Assembly (NCBI RefSeq): GCF_026262505.1
Contig: NC_067208.1
Location: 8,875,962-8,939,961, forward strand
Length of the DNA: 64,000 nt
Direction of reading: 5' to 3'
Origin: Trichomonas vaginalis G3
Lineage: Eukaryota > Parabasalia > Trichomonadida > Trichomonadidae
The position numbers were made by a program, and so were the translations under genes. Shown one piece after another: positions 27,647 to 37,278 of the stretch; within the stretch, counting starts at the first letter, position 1; each line of letters starts with the position of its first letter. The notes beneath the pieces were generated by a model, which made no database searches, was not told the DNA's origin, and was given only the letters and a program-made list of their open reading frames with translations.

Positions 27647-28946
27647 GGGTGTCCAAAGGTGCGTTTAGCACAGCGCTCTATATGAGACTATTAAAGGAGA
27701 TATATGCTGATTATAAATATATAATAAAAAATATGAATATATGTATATGATGAGTATGTTGTATTTTGGCGCCATGCCGGGATATAAAATGAATTTTGAG
27801 ACAAGAGGCGGTTTCGCGGGAAATTTTGGCGGGATTTTTTTCATTTTTTTAATGAATCATAAAGAAAACATCCTCGCTCTTGCAAAAAAATGCAAAGACT
27901 GTAAAAAAATCTACGAGCCATTGGTAAAATGCTTCGGTATGGATGCTCCTAGCTATTCCACTGTAACGTATCATGTTAGGATGTATCACTTCATGAACAA
28001 AAAGGCGCCCATCATAAAAATTGACAAAAAATCGCCGGATCAAAGAAAAATCAAAGCAATTCTTCAAGCGCTAGATGAAGACCCAAGAGCATCACTCAGA
28101 AGGATAGAGGAGATGACAAAGATACCACGTACAACAGTCAGTTATTATCTGCACAATTATTTGAACTACAAACTAGCGTATACACGTTGGGTTCCGCACA
28201 ACCTTAATTCAGTTCAAAAAAAATCTAGAGTCCAATCTTCGAAAGAGCTCCTCTCTATATTGGGTGCGTATCAATCCAAGAAGTTTCGCTTTTTAGTAAC
28301 AGGGGACGAGTCTTGGTTTCAATATGCAACAGAAGCCAAAATCATGTGGATCCCGAAGGATGAAAATCCGCAAACATTCCCGAAGAAAAAAATTGACACA
28401 CCAATGATGATGTTGTCGGTTTTTTGGGGCGTGAATGGCATCATCGCAATTGATATTCTTCAAAAACCTAATACGATGAATGCTCAGTATCTAATTGACA
28501 ATGTTCTTACTCAAATTATCAATTCTGATGAGTTTGAGAAATCCAAACAACAAAAACAAAAGTTTGCAATTCATTTTGATAATTCAAGAGTTCACAAAAG
28601 TCATAAGGTAATGAATTACTTGGTGGAAAACAATGTCAAAGTTGTTCCAAACCCAATTTATTCACCTGATATTGCACCCTCTGACTTTTATTTATTCGGC
28701 ACGCTAAAAAAGAGAGCTGAAGGACGCGAATTCGCGAGTCCAGATGATCTCGAAAATTTTGTAAGAGAGCAATTTGAGCAATTTTCTCATGATGATTTAA
28801 AGCGTGTCTTTCAAGCCTGGATCGATCGCTGCGAACGCGTGATTGAATCCAATGGTGATTATATTTAAATAAACTTTATATATATGTAACTTGTTTATTT
28901 CTATTCGCAGTATTCAGGTTTGTGCTAAACACACCTTTGGACACCC
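27647..28946 (+). mobile_element. Mariner transposon (Tvmar-like) nested in the Polinton polymerase gene
   Basis: 1300 bp with TA at each end (27645-27646 and 28947-28948; both sides read TATA). Terminal inverted repeats are about 26-27 bp beginning GGGTGTCCAAAGGTG, with one visible mismatch between the ends. The transposase frame is full length. Length, repeat size and TA target match what is known of T. vaginalis Tvmar1 (about 1.3 kb, 28-bp repeats). It is younger than the Polinton copy that it interrupts. Confidence 0.93.
27741..28868 (+). CDS. Mariner transposase, D,D34D, apparently intact
   Basis: 375 residues if begun at the first ATG. A start at the later MNHKENILAL (about residue 38) would give the usual mariner length. 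A paired helix-turn-helix region includes ASLRRIEEMTKIPRTTVSYY. The family signature WVPHNL is followed by the catalytic triad: TGDESWF (first D), HFDNSRVHKSH (second D), YSPDIAPSDFYLFG (third D). Exactly 34 residues separate the last two. No stops or frameshifts are seen. Cut-and-paste transposition at TA is expected. Confidence 0.93.
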   Translation: MYMMSMLYFGAMPGYKMNFETRGGFAGNFGGIFFIFLMNHKENILALAKKCKDCKKIYEPLVKCFGMDAPSYSTVTYHVRMYHFMNKKAPIIKIDKKSPDQRKIKAILQALDEDPRASLRRIEEMTKIPRTTVSYYLHNYLNYKLAYTRWVPHNLNSVQKKSRVQSSKELLSILGAYQSKKFRFLVTGDESWFQYATEAKIMWIPKDENPQTFPKKKIDTPMMMLSVFWGVNGIIAIDILQKPNTMNAQYLIDNVLTQIINSDEFEKSKQQKQKFAIHFDNSRVHKSHKVMNYLVENNVKVVPNPIYSPDIAPSDFYLFGTLKKRAEGREFASPDDLENFVREQFEQFSHDDLKRVFQAWIDRCERVIESNGDYI

Positions 28947-28948
28947 TA

Positions 28949-31268
28949 TATCTAAGTTTCTTATTATCGGTAAAAAGTTTATGTAATCATTAATGTATTT
29001 TTCATCAATGTGACCCTTTACTTCAGCCACGAATAAAGTATTTTTCTTCTTAATTATTCCCAGTGCTTTTGCTTTCTTTGTTGCTGTATCACAAATGATA
29101 ACACCTTTCAATCTTCCCGGCATATACATTTTATGGGCAGTATATTGAATGAAATCATGAGGATTAGATGAAAATGATGAAGGATATAATGAATTAAAGT
29201 CAACACCAACGAAATGAGTCATGATGTTGGAAGTGTCCTCATTTGATACAGTTTTAGTTTCTGGATTATATGAAAGTTTATTAATGTGCGTGATTCCTTT
29301 AAGATTAACACGATGTTGAACATTTGATAGACCACCAGTAATTCCATTACGGAGAATGTGATAAGCTTCAACTGAATCTAAAGTCATTGGTAAATTATTT
29401 TTTAATGCATAATTTCTTAAATTGATTCTTAAACGTTGAACATTTTCATCTTTATTTGATTTTACAACATTGCAATAACAACACATTAACTGACAATTTT
29501 CTTTGGTATGTGGTTTTTCATTATCTATTCTATCCAATGTTGGTTTATTAGCATATGTAAACGCTTTACCACACATTTTGCATTTAGATGAAAGGATTAA
29601 ATCATGATAGTATTGAAAATCATCCATTGAAACATTATTTTTAGTATCTCTTTCTGCTTTTTCATCTTGTTTCTTATATGATTCAATTTTATATTTCCAA
29701 TACTTTTTCGTTAATTCAAAACTTGATTCTATCTCTTCCTCAGGATATTTTTCATTAGGATTAAAGTCTTTATATGCTAAAGCGTAACGAATCATTGAAG
29801 CATTCGATGATAAAGAAAGATTATGAAGCGTGTCAATTTTATAAACAAATGTTTCTTCAATAATTTTATCAATTGGGTCAATCATAATTTCAACATCTTT
29901 ATTGCAATAATGAATAAAATATTCTAATCTATTCTTAAAGTTTTTAGCATCATTGAGATATATTTGATAATCACTATCTGATATAGTTTCTTGAGTTAAT
30001 GCTGAATAAAATGAATCTTGAGTGAATGGTTCCACTTTATATAATTCTTCTTCGTAATTCTCCCATGTGATAAATTGATAAGGGAAAAAGGATTTAACGC
30101 GTGATTTATTGTTTCCGAAATCTTGAGTGAATTGGTCTAATGTCCCACCCGCTATATAATTTCTGATGTCAATAAATCTCAATTCATATGGAACGTTTGT
30201 TTTCTTTACAATGATTTGCTTAAATTGTGAAGAAGAACCCAGCATTGATTTTATTTTCCATTTTGCAGTGTTTAAATCACGAAGAATTAAATTTAAATCA
30301 AACTTTCCCGAATTAAAACCTATGATATTCACTTTATTGAATTCCCCATCTAGAAGTTCTTTAAATGCTTCCTTCTGTTTTTCATTTAATGTTTGCGGCT
30401 TCATTAATTCATCGTATTGACTCATATTTGATTCAACAACTAATGAACAGGTTGAAAATAAAAACTCAATCCAATCAGAAATAAAAGAATCACTCGAAGT
30501 TAAGCAAAAATTCCTCGTATACGTTTTATCATTTAATTTAACCGTTGATGATACCATGAATGGTTTTAAGTAAGCGTTCAAAGTTGCACACTCGGAAAGT
30601 TGTAATTCTTCTTTAGTCTCTAATGTTTCAAAGTCAAAAGTAATATAATATCTTGTCGGTTTATAATATTCCTGCAAATTGTGAGCTAATAACCACTGAT
30701 ATATCTTCTGTTTCGTAATATGTGGTGCATATGGTTGCTGGGTCTTTTGCAATTGAACGTCTTGAATTAATCTTCCATTATTTTCTTTACATTTCTCACA
30801 ATGCTTTAAAAATCTTCTTTGGTTTTTCCTTTCTGGGTCATCACGGATAGAATAAACTTCTTCTTTACAATATGGACAAACTTTATAGCCGGTGAGTGCT
30901 TCAACGTCTGTTATTCTGTCAGCGTGAAGTTTTCCACATGGACTCTGTGTTAATAAAATATTTACTGTTTCAAATTCTGGATCTATCATTATTGATTCCA
31001 CTAATGGAAAGTCTACCTTATTTATGTCCACGTCTTCTGGTTGAGGATCACAATAATAGAAATCAATATTAACATTTAACATTCTCGCTAATCTCTCACT
31101 TTCTGATGAAATGTCAAACCCTTCATATGCATCTATTGCTTCATTTAAATAGCTTCTACGAGTTTTAGGATTAACACCATCAGGAATGTTATAGAAGCGT
31201 TTAAATAACCTTCTACCTTCTGCTCTAATTTGATTATCATTCATTTTAGCTGTTCCGTTTTTGTTCAT
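28949..31268 (-). pseudogene. Polinton DNA polymerase B, exonuclease part with an HNH insertion
   Basis: Starts at ATG 31268. A Cys4-type finger lies at 131-160 (CPYCKEE...CEKC). The 3'-5' exonuclease motifs are FDFETLE (211), GFNSGKFDLNLI (317) and YCNKDVEI (454). Residues 563-600 hold an HNH-like nuclease module (CKMCG, LDRIDNEKPHTKENC, CCYCN). Polymerase motif A follows as VDFNSLYPSS (689-698). The mariner lies just downstream, and the last codons of the open frame run into its terminal repeat. The gene is interrupted by that insertion. Confidence 0.9.
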
Positions 31269-31317
31269 TTATGTAAGAATAAAAAATTAAAAAATAAATA
31301 AAAATAAAGTTTATTTT

Positions 31318-32052
31318 TTAAAGCCCATAAAATGAATTAAGAACACATAAATTTTTATCATCTGCGACGTGACGAATACATTTTAATTTACTCAAGAATG
31401 CGTACCCTGATACATTAAATCTAATTCCTGTCTTATTTAATTTCACAACTTTGAAAAGGAATGTATGAATAGCTATAAAATGATGAGAAGATGTTTTATG
31501 GGTTGCTTCCATTTTTTCTGAAATAAATGAATAAATATAATGCTTATAAGTTTTCATATCTTTTATGTTCTTAATAACGAATGGTATAGACCTTTCCACT
31601 TCGTCTTCCTTCGGTGCTGTTCTTTCATATGAAACATTATTAATATCTTCAACAATGAAACCACAATCACACAAAATTTTATAGGTTCCAATGGTTTCTT
31701 TTGATATTTTATCTAATAAATCAAAAACTTTATCAACACCTGTGCATTTATTTAAATAATAATTTGTGTAAATATCATGATCTTCTTTCTTAATCGTATT
31801 AGTTGCATATGTCACGTTTTTAAGAGTTTTTTTGAATTTTTCGGAATCTAAAGGTGGTGAAAATAAGAGACAAGGGTATTCTTCATTATCAATAAATTGT
31901 AACTTATGTTTACGAATAAATTTAGTACCTTCTTCTGAAAGTGTTTCGTCTATTTCACCATCTAATAAATTTTGTGTTGATTCTGAGACATAATTTTTAT
32001 ATCTTTCTTCATGAGATTTCTGTACTTCTGATTCTGAAGCTGGGATATTCAT
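31318..32052 (-). CDS. Polinton 1 protein of unknown function upstream of polymerase
   Basis: 244 residues from ATG, on the same strand as the polymerase and 50 bp upstream of its ATG. It is acidic at the N-terminus (SEVQKSHEERYKNYVSESTQ) and mixed alpha/beta later (HHFIAIHTFLFKVVKLNKTG). The end reads IRHVADDKNLCVLNSFYGL. I do not recognise a domain. Its position suggests a link with replication, perhaps the terminal-protein side of the polymerase system, but that is inference. Its ATG overlaps the stop of the next upstream gene by one base (TAATG). Confidence 0.5.
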   Translation of the reverse strand: MNIPASESEVQKSHEERYKNYVSESTQNLLDGEIDETLSEEGTKFIRKHKLQFIDNEEYPCLLFSPPLDSEKFKKTLKNVTYATNTIKKEDHDIYTNYYLNKCTGVDKVFDLLDKISKETIGTYKILCDCGFIVEDINNVSYERTAPKEDEVERSIPFVIKNIKDMKTYKHYIYSFISEKMEATHKTSSHHFIAIHTFLFKVVKLNKTGIRFNVSGYAFLSKLKCIRHVADDKNLCVLNSFYGL

Positions 32053-32423
32053 TAAACCTCTACTTCATTTTCATTATATTTTTCAACTTCTCTTAATTCC
32101 TTAATTTTTTCATCTATTTCATCTCTTATTTTTTTCAGTCTTTCAATTTCATCGTATTCATCATCTTTAATCCGTTCTTCATAATATTCAGGGAAAACAT
32201 CAGGTTCTTTAGGTTTTTCTTCTTCAGATGTAGGATATAAGAAATTTATAACATCATCTTTATTCATTTTTCCATCATAATCTAAATCATTTAATAACTC
32301 CGCGAATTTTTTACAATTTCTTAAATAATATTTATTAACTTCATAACCCACCTCCTCTAATATATCCTTTATTTCCTCGTTTGTGAATCCTAATTTTTTA
32401 ACGTTGTTAGTTTTGACGCTCAT
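32052..32423 (-). CDS. Small acidic EF-hand-like protein of Polinton 1
   Basis: 123 residues from the ATG at 32423. The segment NDLDYDGKMNKDDVINFL resembles one EF-hand loop (D.D.G....DD). The second half is a highly charged coiled coil (DEIERLKKIRDEIDEKIKEL). The stop overlaps the next start (TAATG). Calcium binding is not proven, and a single degenerate loop may be coincidence. Confidence 0.5.
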   Translation of the reverse strand: MSVKTNNVKKLGFTNEEIKDILEEVGYEVNKYYLRNCKKFAELLNDLDYDGKMNKDDVINFLYPTSEEEKPKEPDVFPEYYEERIKDDEYDEIERLKKIRDEIDEKIKELREVEKYNENEVEV

Positions 32424-32492
32424 TTCATACAAAATAAAAAAATAAAATAATAAACATAACCAAGTTTTAATTTTTCGTAAGAAGTTTATTTT

Positions 32493-32939
32493 TTATTCAT
32501 GAAAATAATTATATCTGATTTCTTTTACTCTCTCGTACATACTAGATTTGAAGAATTCAGAACATTTCCCTAACGTGTGCCAGTTATTATATGAAACTGA
32601 ATAAACTTTATCCTTATCTTTACACCTTTCATCACTTCCAATATATTTATATCTCAGTTTTGATTTAGCATTTTCATATTCATTAGCGTTTAATAATTCA
32701 CAGTCTTCCTTTTTAAATTGATGTTTAAGATATTCAGGATTTAATACTCTACGTTTATATACTCCTAACTTAGTTCTAAAGGTTTTTCTACAAAATTTAG
32801 GAATTCCATCCTCTTTAATGTCATCAATGATTTCCATTTCATTATTTTCAATTTCTTCTTCTCGTTTATGAGGTCTTTGATTATGACTCCATTGATTCCA
32901 TGAAATTAAATATTCTTTATCATTATATTTATACCTCAT
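32493..32939 (-). CDS. Polinton 1 right-end protein with repeated QFK-EDCE modules
   Basis: 148 residues from ATG 32939. Two similar modules are visible: RYKYNDKEYLISWNQWSHNQ and, later, RYKYIGSDERCKDKDKVYSV with YNNWH. Between them is NPEYLKHQFKKEDCELLNAN. The terminal repeats carry a short frame with the same motif (NPEWVKLQFK, EDCE). The protein thus looks modular, with module-like sequence extending into both ends of the element. Function unknown. Confidence 0.5.
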   Translation of the reverse strand: MRYKYNDKEYLISWNQWSHNQRPHKREEEIENNEMEIIDDIKEDGIPKFCRKTFRTKLGVYKRRVLNPEYLKHQFKKEDCELLNANEYENAKSKLRYKYIGSDERCKDKDKVYSVSYNNWHTLGKCSEFFKSSMYERVKEIRYNYFHE

Positions 32940-32959
32940 TAGCTTATTTTGGCTTTCAT

Positions 32960-33332
32960 ATTCATTTCATAAATTCACAATCTTCATTTTTAAATTGAAG
33001 TTTAACCCATTCAGGATTTAAACAATGTTTAATTAATCGCGGAATATCTGACATCATCTATATATAGCTTCTTTTATAAAAGATGAAAATGAATTTTTAA
33101 TTAATGTTAATTTTTTTAATGATTTATTTCATTATGTATGGGCTGAGTGTAAATGTCTTACAATTTTGAAAAATTTTTAAATCTTGATTTATTCAAAAAC
33201 GTAAGAATAAAAACCGTAAGAATCATACATTTTTTACTTCATATGTTAAAAAAAATGATACAAAATCGCTCGATATTGTATGAATTCTTACGTTTACAAA
33301 AAAAGTCACTAAACCCTTCATACCCTACTACT
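32960..33332 (-). repeat. Polinton 1 right terminal inverted repeat (373 bp)
   Basis: Inverted partner of 11483-11855, ending CATACCCTACTACT. It contains the 24-bp box at 33077-33100 and the short NPEWVKLQFK frame. The target duplication TTTGTT follows at 33333-33338. Confidence 0.95.
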
Positions 33333-33596
33333 TTTGTTACATTGCAATTAATACTACTTTTTTTCTATGAAATGATTTGCAAATATAAAGGGAATATTAT
33401 ATTTCCAATTATAACCAATATCGATGATTTTTAATTTTTCAAACAAATATGTTATACACTAAAGGCATGAATAAGGGAAATATTGCACACGTAGGCAATG
33501 GTATTTCATCACTATGCTGACGTTGACTCCTAGAAGGTAATGTTTAACCCTAAGAACGAATAAAGTTTGATTGTTTTAGATCAAAAAGTGACAGCA

Positions 33597-34796
33597 ATGA
33601 ATGAAATTCCTTTAGAAGACGTAAAAGACACTATTGCTCAACAATCCAACGAAGAATTATCTAGTCCGAGGAAAAGAACACTCAATTATATAATATTTTC
33701 ATTTATTACTCTTTTAATTTGCATTTTATTGATATATTTCATTAAAAAGAACACATCATCATTTAAAAATCTCAGCGTCGAACTTTTTAGGAATATTAAT
33801 GTCCAATCAAGCGAAAACAAGAATTACTTCAACATATTTTTAAATTTTTCACCGATTTCTCTTTATTCTCAGCTATTCAAAGTCAAAATTACAGCTTTTT
33901 CAGACCAATACTTCGATACAGACAAATATTACCACTTCGATTTGAACTCAACTCAAGAATTTTTCAATAATAAAAAAACGATTTCGCAAAAATCAAAAAC
34001 TAACCAACATTTCGATCTAACATTCTACAAGAATGCATCAAAATCTAGTAGTTTCAACATATTTCAAGGCATTCTGAGAAATACAACTCCATTTCAAATA
34101 AATCTTCAACTTTCATGCGAAAACATACAAGATATCAATACATTTACTGTTACATACAGATATTGGACACCTTGTTCTAGCAAATACATTATCTTTATTA
34201 GAACTTTAACCCATTATTTCGGATTTATTTTGATTTTTTTCCTAAGAAAGAAAAATTTTGTCATTTTCGGTATATTTAGTATAATTTCAACCAATCCATT
34301 ATCATTTTTCATGCCATCACTTGATGAATACTCTATTTACTTCATTTGTTATAGTTTTTATCTGATTTCGCTCAGATGTTTCGAAAATCAGCTTTTTATG
34401 AATCTGATTGACTCCCAATCAATGAAATACATGATTTGCTCCATCTCATTTCCACTGATTGAAGTTATTTCTTTGTTTTTTTGTACAAATTTCGAAGAAT
34501 CTTTTTCTTTCATCGGAAATCGCAAGATTACAAAGATTAATGCCATATTCATGATACTATGTGAGGTATTATCAGTAATTCCTATTTTAATCATTTCTTT
34601 TTCAAATTTGCAAAAGAAATTTTCAATTTTTTTGTTGAATCAACTTGTTTTTGTTTGTTTTGTCCTTTTTGATATTGCTGTTTCATCTTATTCAATTTTT
34701 CTTGAGTATTTCAACAATCAAAAGAATTTCCTTCCTTCTCATTCTATTAGAATGTCGTCACATATCATATCTAGCTTTGTTTTGTGTTTTTTATAA
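33597..34796 (+). CDS. Multi-pass membrane protein with a large lumenal/extracellular domain
   Basis: 399 residues from the ATG at 33597 (MNEIPLEDVKDTIAQQSNEE). A first span at about 31-50 (LNYIIFSFITLLICILLIYF) is followed by a roughly 130-residue hydrophilic beta-rich region with several N-glycosylation sites (NIT- and NTT-type). Then come about six further hydrophobic spans. One TM, a soluble domain and a TM bundle is the layout of Wntless/GOST-type proteins. YRYWTP before the bundle loosely fits that class. I would not name it further. A surface or endomembrane location is likely. Confidence 0.7.
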   Translation: MNEIPLEDVKDTIAQQSNEELSSPRKRTLNYIIFSFITLLICILLIYFIKKNTSSFKNLSVELFRNINVQSSENKNYFNIFLNFSPISLYSQLFKVKITAFSDQYFDTDKYYHFDLNSTQEFFNNKKTISQKSKTNQHFDLTFYKNASKSSSFNIFQGILRNTTPFQINLQLSCENIQDINTFTVTYRYWTPCSSKYIIFIRTLTHYFGFILIFFLRKKNFVIFGIFSIISTNPLSFFMPSLDEYSIYFICYSFYLISLRCFENQLFMNLIDSQSMKYMICSISFPLIEVISLFFCTNFEESFSFIGNRKITKINAIFMILCEVLSVIPILIISFSNLQKKFSIFLLNQLVFVCFVLFDIAVSSYSIFLEYFNNQKNFLPSHSIRMSSHIISSFVLCFL

Positions 34797-34899
34797 ATGT
34801 TTTATAAAGATTTAGTTTAATTTCCTTAAATTTTAATGAAACTACTGAAGTAAATATAAAATGTAGAAATTCTTTCCTTTTACAGCCATCAAAAATAAT

Positions 34900-35085
34900 T
34901 CCAGAATCAAATTAAAAGAAAAACGTTTATTCTTCTTTTTTGATGGAATTACCGAATAATCAAGTGAAATTGGGCGTTTTACTTCATGATTAACTATTTA
35001 TTGAAGTTTTAGTGGAAGATTAAATGTATCCATAATAAATATACCATTTAAATTTAGTGTAGATATTAAATGTATTTTCCCCTTG
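34900..35085 (-). pseudogene. Remnant 3' end of a beta-helix gene
   Basis: The DNA AATCAAATTAAAAGAAAAAC, followed by TTCTTCTTTTTTGATGGAAT, matches the 3' ends of the three beta-helix copies that follow (encoding the KKKKRFSFNLILECFL tail). The similarity fades after about 190 bp, and there is no open frame. It is the oldest visible unit of the array. Confidence 0.6.
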
Positions 35086-35134
35086 CTTTCAGAGATAATA
35101 TAAAGTAGTTAAGTTCAAGTCGAAAAAAGTATCT

Positions 35135-36217
35135 TTATGAATTTTTAATGTTTAGTAAACATTCAAGAATCAAATTAATCGATAAACGTTTCTTTTTCTT
35201 TTTAGAAGGAAATAAAGGGAAATCAAATGAAAATGGATCATTTGCTTCGCATTGGCCTAATGATAGAAGCTTAAGTGTAAGATCGAATGAATTCGTTACC
35301 ATTTTATCTGTGTAAACTGAACCATATTCAGTAGTTATTGCAGATAAATCTTCTCCAAAACAGTTTATGACTGTGAAAATAGCATGATAAGATGCACAAA
35401 AAGTACAATTTGCAATGTTACCTGAGAAAATACATTCTGAAACAGTAATATTTGAATCCCATGAAGATGAAAGAAGGCCTCCATAAGTCTCATCTGAAAC
35501 TTTACACGAATTGTTTTTGAATTTTGAATTTTTGACATATGAATCTCGTGTTGTATAATGTATCATACAGTTTTGGTTTTCATGATTTTCATTAGAAATA
35601 AAACAACAGAAGTTAATTTGAACTCTATCAGATACAAAAAAATAGCCAGAATATTCTTGACATTTCGTAGAAGTGATGTTTATAGAAATAAGAGTTTTTT
35701 CTCCATTTAAATGATACATACTGATAGAACCAATCTCATTGAGGCCGCATTGATAAAGAGAACTTAAGTTTGCGAAATTTTTATTAGTTTCTGCTTCGAC
35801 GTATGTGTAAGAATACAGTCCACTCTCGGTTGTATAGCATTTAATAGCACAAAATCTATCTTGGACAATCGAACTATTGCATTTGAAGAAGATGCAACCA
35901 CCAACTCCTTCATTTCTTGCAATATTAGTATATCTGCATAATGAATGTAGAAATTTAATATCATTAATACTGCAATTAATGACATTCTCAGAAAAATCTT
36001 TGAAATTTGAAGAAAGTAAAAAGAAATCATAAGAAATTGTTGGTTTTGCATTATCTGTGACTCTAATATAATTTTCAGTGGGTGAACCATAGTATGTTTT
36101 CCATATTTCATTTGGTACTATGGATTTATTTTGAGAAAATTCGGTACGAAAAGGGAACTTCCCTTTGACTATTTTTGTGAGCGTAAGCCCATTCGAAGAA
36201 GTAATCCAGCTCAACAA
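35135..36217 (-). CDS. Beta-helix family protein (copy B1), no ATG start
   Basis: 360 codons are open. Body motifs shared with other copies are NEIWKTYYGSP, CRYTNIARNEGVGGCIFF, SSIVQDRFCAIKCYT, INFCCFISN and the basic C-terminus SKKKKKRLSINLILECLLNI. The regular Cys/Asn-rich strand-turn repeats indicate a parallel beta-helix. There is no ATG before the conserved body, and the first in-frame codons of the open stretch are TTG. Either it is a 5'-truncated copy or initiation is unusual. No membrane span is visible. The neighbouring upstream DNA (36.38-36.53 kb) is a decayed DENN 3' end. Confidence 0.55.
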   Translation of the reverse strand: MLSWITSSNGLTLTKIVKGKFPFRTEFSQNKSIVPNEIWKTYYGSPTENYIRVTDNAKPTISYDFFLLSSNFKDFSENVINCSINDIKFLHSLCRYTNIARNEGVGGCIFFKCNSSIVQDRFCAIKCYTTESGLYSYTYVEAETNKNFANLSSLYQCGLNEIGSISMYHLNGEKTLISINITSTKCQEYSGYFFVSDRVQINFCCFISNENHENQNCMIHYTTRDSYVKNSKFKNNSCKVSDETYGGLLSSSWDSNITVSECIFSGNIANCTFCASYHAIFTVINCFGEDLSAITTEYGSVYTDKMVTNSFDLTLKLLSLGQCEANDPFSFDFPLFPSKKKKKRLSINLILECLLNIKNS

Positions 36218-36382
36218 AATATACTAGCAGTATTAATTCGCATCGAAATAAATTGACAAGAAGTAGATTCGAGAGGAAAATTGAGTACCTTTTGATACTT
36301 TGTTTGCCAGAAAGAACACACTTGTAAACTTTCTGACTTTGCGTGGTTTTGTGCCAGAAAGGACTCAATTTATCTTATATTA

Positions 36383-36530
36383 TATAGAATCAAGAAACTA
36401 TTCAAATGTGAGTGTTCAAGATATACTCATAGAAGGATCATTCGATTGCTTTTCTGATGACCAAGAAACAATCCATGTTCAAAATTATAAGAGTGTTCTC
36501 TTCTGATTTGTATGTAACTAGCAAGACATA
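36383..36530 (-). pseudogene. Strongly diverged copy of the DENN gene 3' end
   Basis: The DNA follows the order of the DENN 3' end (compare 40.03-40.17 kb): AACTATTCAAATGTGAGTGT, GGATCATTCGATTG, then TTCTCTTCTGATTTGTATGT. Many substitutions separate it from the near-identical copy next door. A (TAAAAA)n tract at 36.55-36.60 kb separates the two. Confidence 0.65.
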
Positions 36531-36589
36531 TTATAATTCTCAAGAAATGAAGGGAAAAAAAATAAAAATAAAAAATAAAAAATAAAAAA

Positions 36590-37033
36590 TAAAAATAATT
36601 ATAAGGAACAGTCAGAGAAGAAAAGTCTTCCTTCGTGGCGCTCTTCTTGCATTCGTTGGTAGTTCTCCGTAACTTTGTTGAGAAACTCTTCAAATGCAAG
36701 TGTGTGAGAGAATGATTCGTAGAAAGGTCGTTCGATTGATTTGCAGCTGCTCAAGAAAAGATCGGTGTTCAAAACTGTAACTGGATTCTCTTCTGATTTG
36801 TCTGTGACAAAGAAAGGCTGAAGTTCGGATGAAAGACGAGGAGGTAGATGGTTAGTGAAAATAGACAAAATAGAGTCAACTAAGAATGGACTAGCGTTGT
36901 ATTTTGGTGGATCTAATTTAGACATCGCTGTTGACAACACTAAAGGTGATGTTTCACCTGTAGATGCTGCTTCTATGACTAGATTAAGCTTGCGAGCAAT
37001 ATCTTCTGTTCCTGGTAAAACTAGAAGTTCTTG
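36590..37033 (-). pseudogene. Near-identical duplicate of the DENN gene 3' end
   Basis: About 444 bp identical to 39953-40396 apart from one base (37023 A against 40386 G). It encodes the last ~140 residues of the DENN protein (from about LPPRLSSELQPFFVTDKS to LFFSDCSL). After 37033 the match breaks off with a short deletion. It has no start region of its own and is best seen as a recent partial duplication. Confidence 0.9.
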
Positions 37034-37278
37034 TCGACGTCAACAATTATATAATTATTTACTGAATGACTATTACATAAATAATTTTGGCAAACAAATT
37101 AAGTTAGATCATATAGCACAAAAAAGTTCCCGATTCATGACAATCATTAAATATGAAACAGCAAAGTATATTTTAGCTAGATCATATTGATTACTCAACA
37201 AAAAACAGCTTCTTTACATTAATAATCTAATCCATTGGTATATAATGATATCATATTAATGCGAATAATATGCTGCAG

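Larger units (their letters stand above)
11483..33332. mobile_element. Polinton (Maverick) 1, full length, about 21.85 kb
   Basis: Both ends are defined: 6-bp target duplications TTTGTT at 11477-11482 and 33333-33338, termini AG...CT, and 373-bp terminal inverted repeats. Contents match the family: capsid protein, packaging-ATPase relic, penton-like candidates, integrase and protein-primed DNA polymerase B. Extras are a fibre-like protein, KilA-N and primase-helicase. The near-identical terminal repeats suggest a fairly recent insertion. The interior is nevertheless broken in roughly half a dozen places and carries two nested DNA elements (16,779-18,001 and 27,647-28,946). I see no convincing cysteine-protease gene. 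Confidence 0.95.

Noticed and set aside
28914-28948. C-terminal residues of the polymerase frame ending CPKVCLAQT
   Set aside because: These codons come from the mariner terminal repeat and are not polymerase sequence.
35764-36111. 115-codon minus-strand frame, conserved at 37887-38234 and 45682-45939
   Set aside because: It is the shadow frame of the beta-helix bodies. Its conservation follows from theirs.
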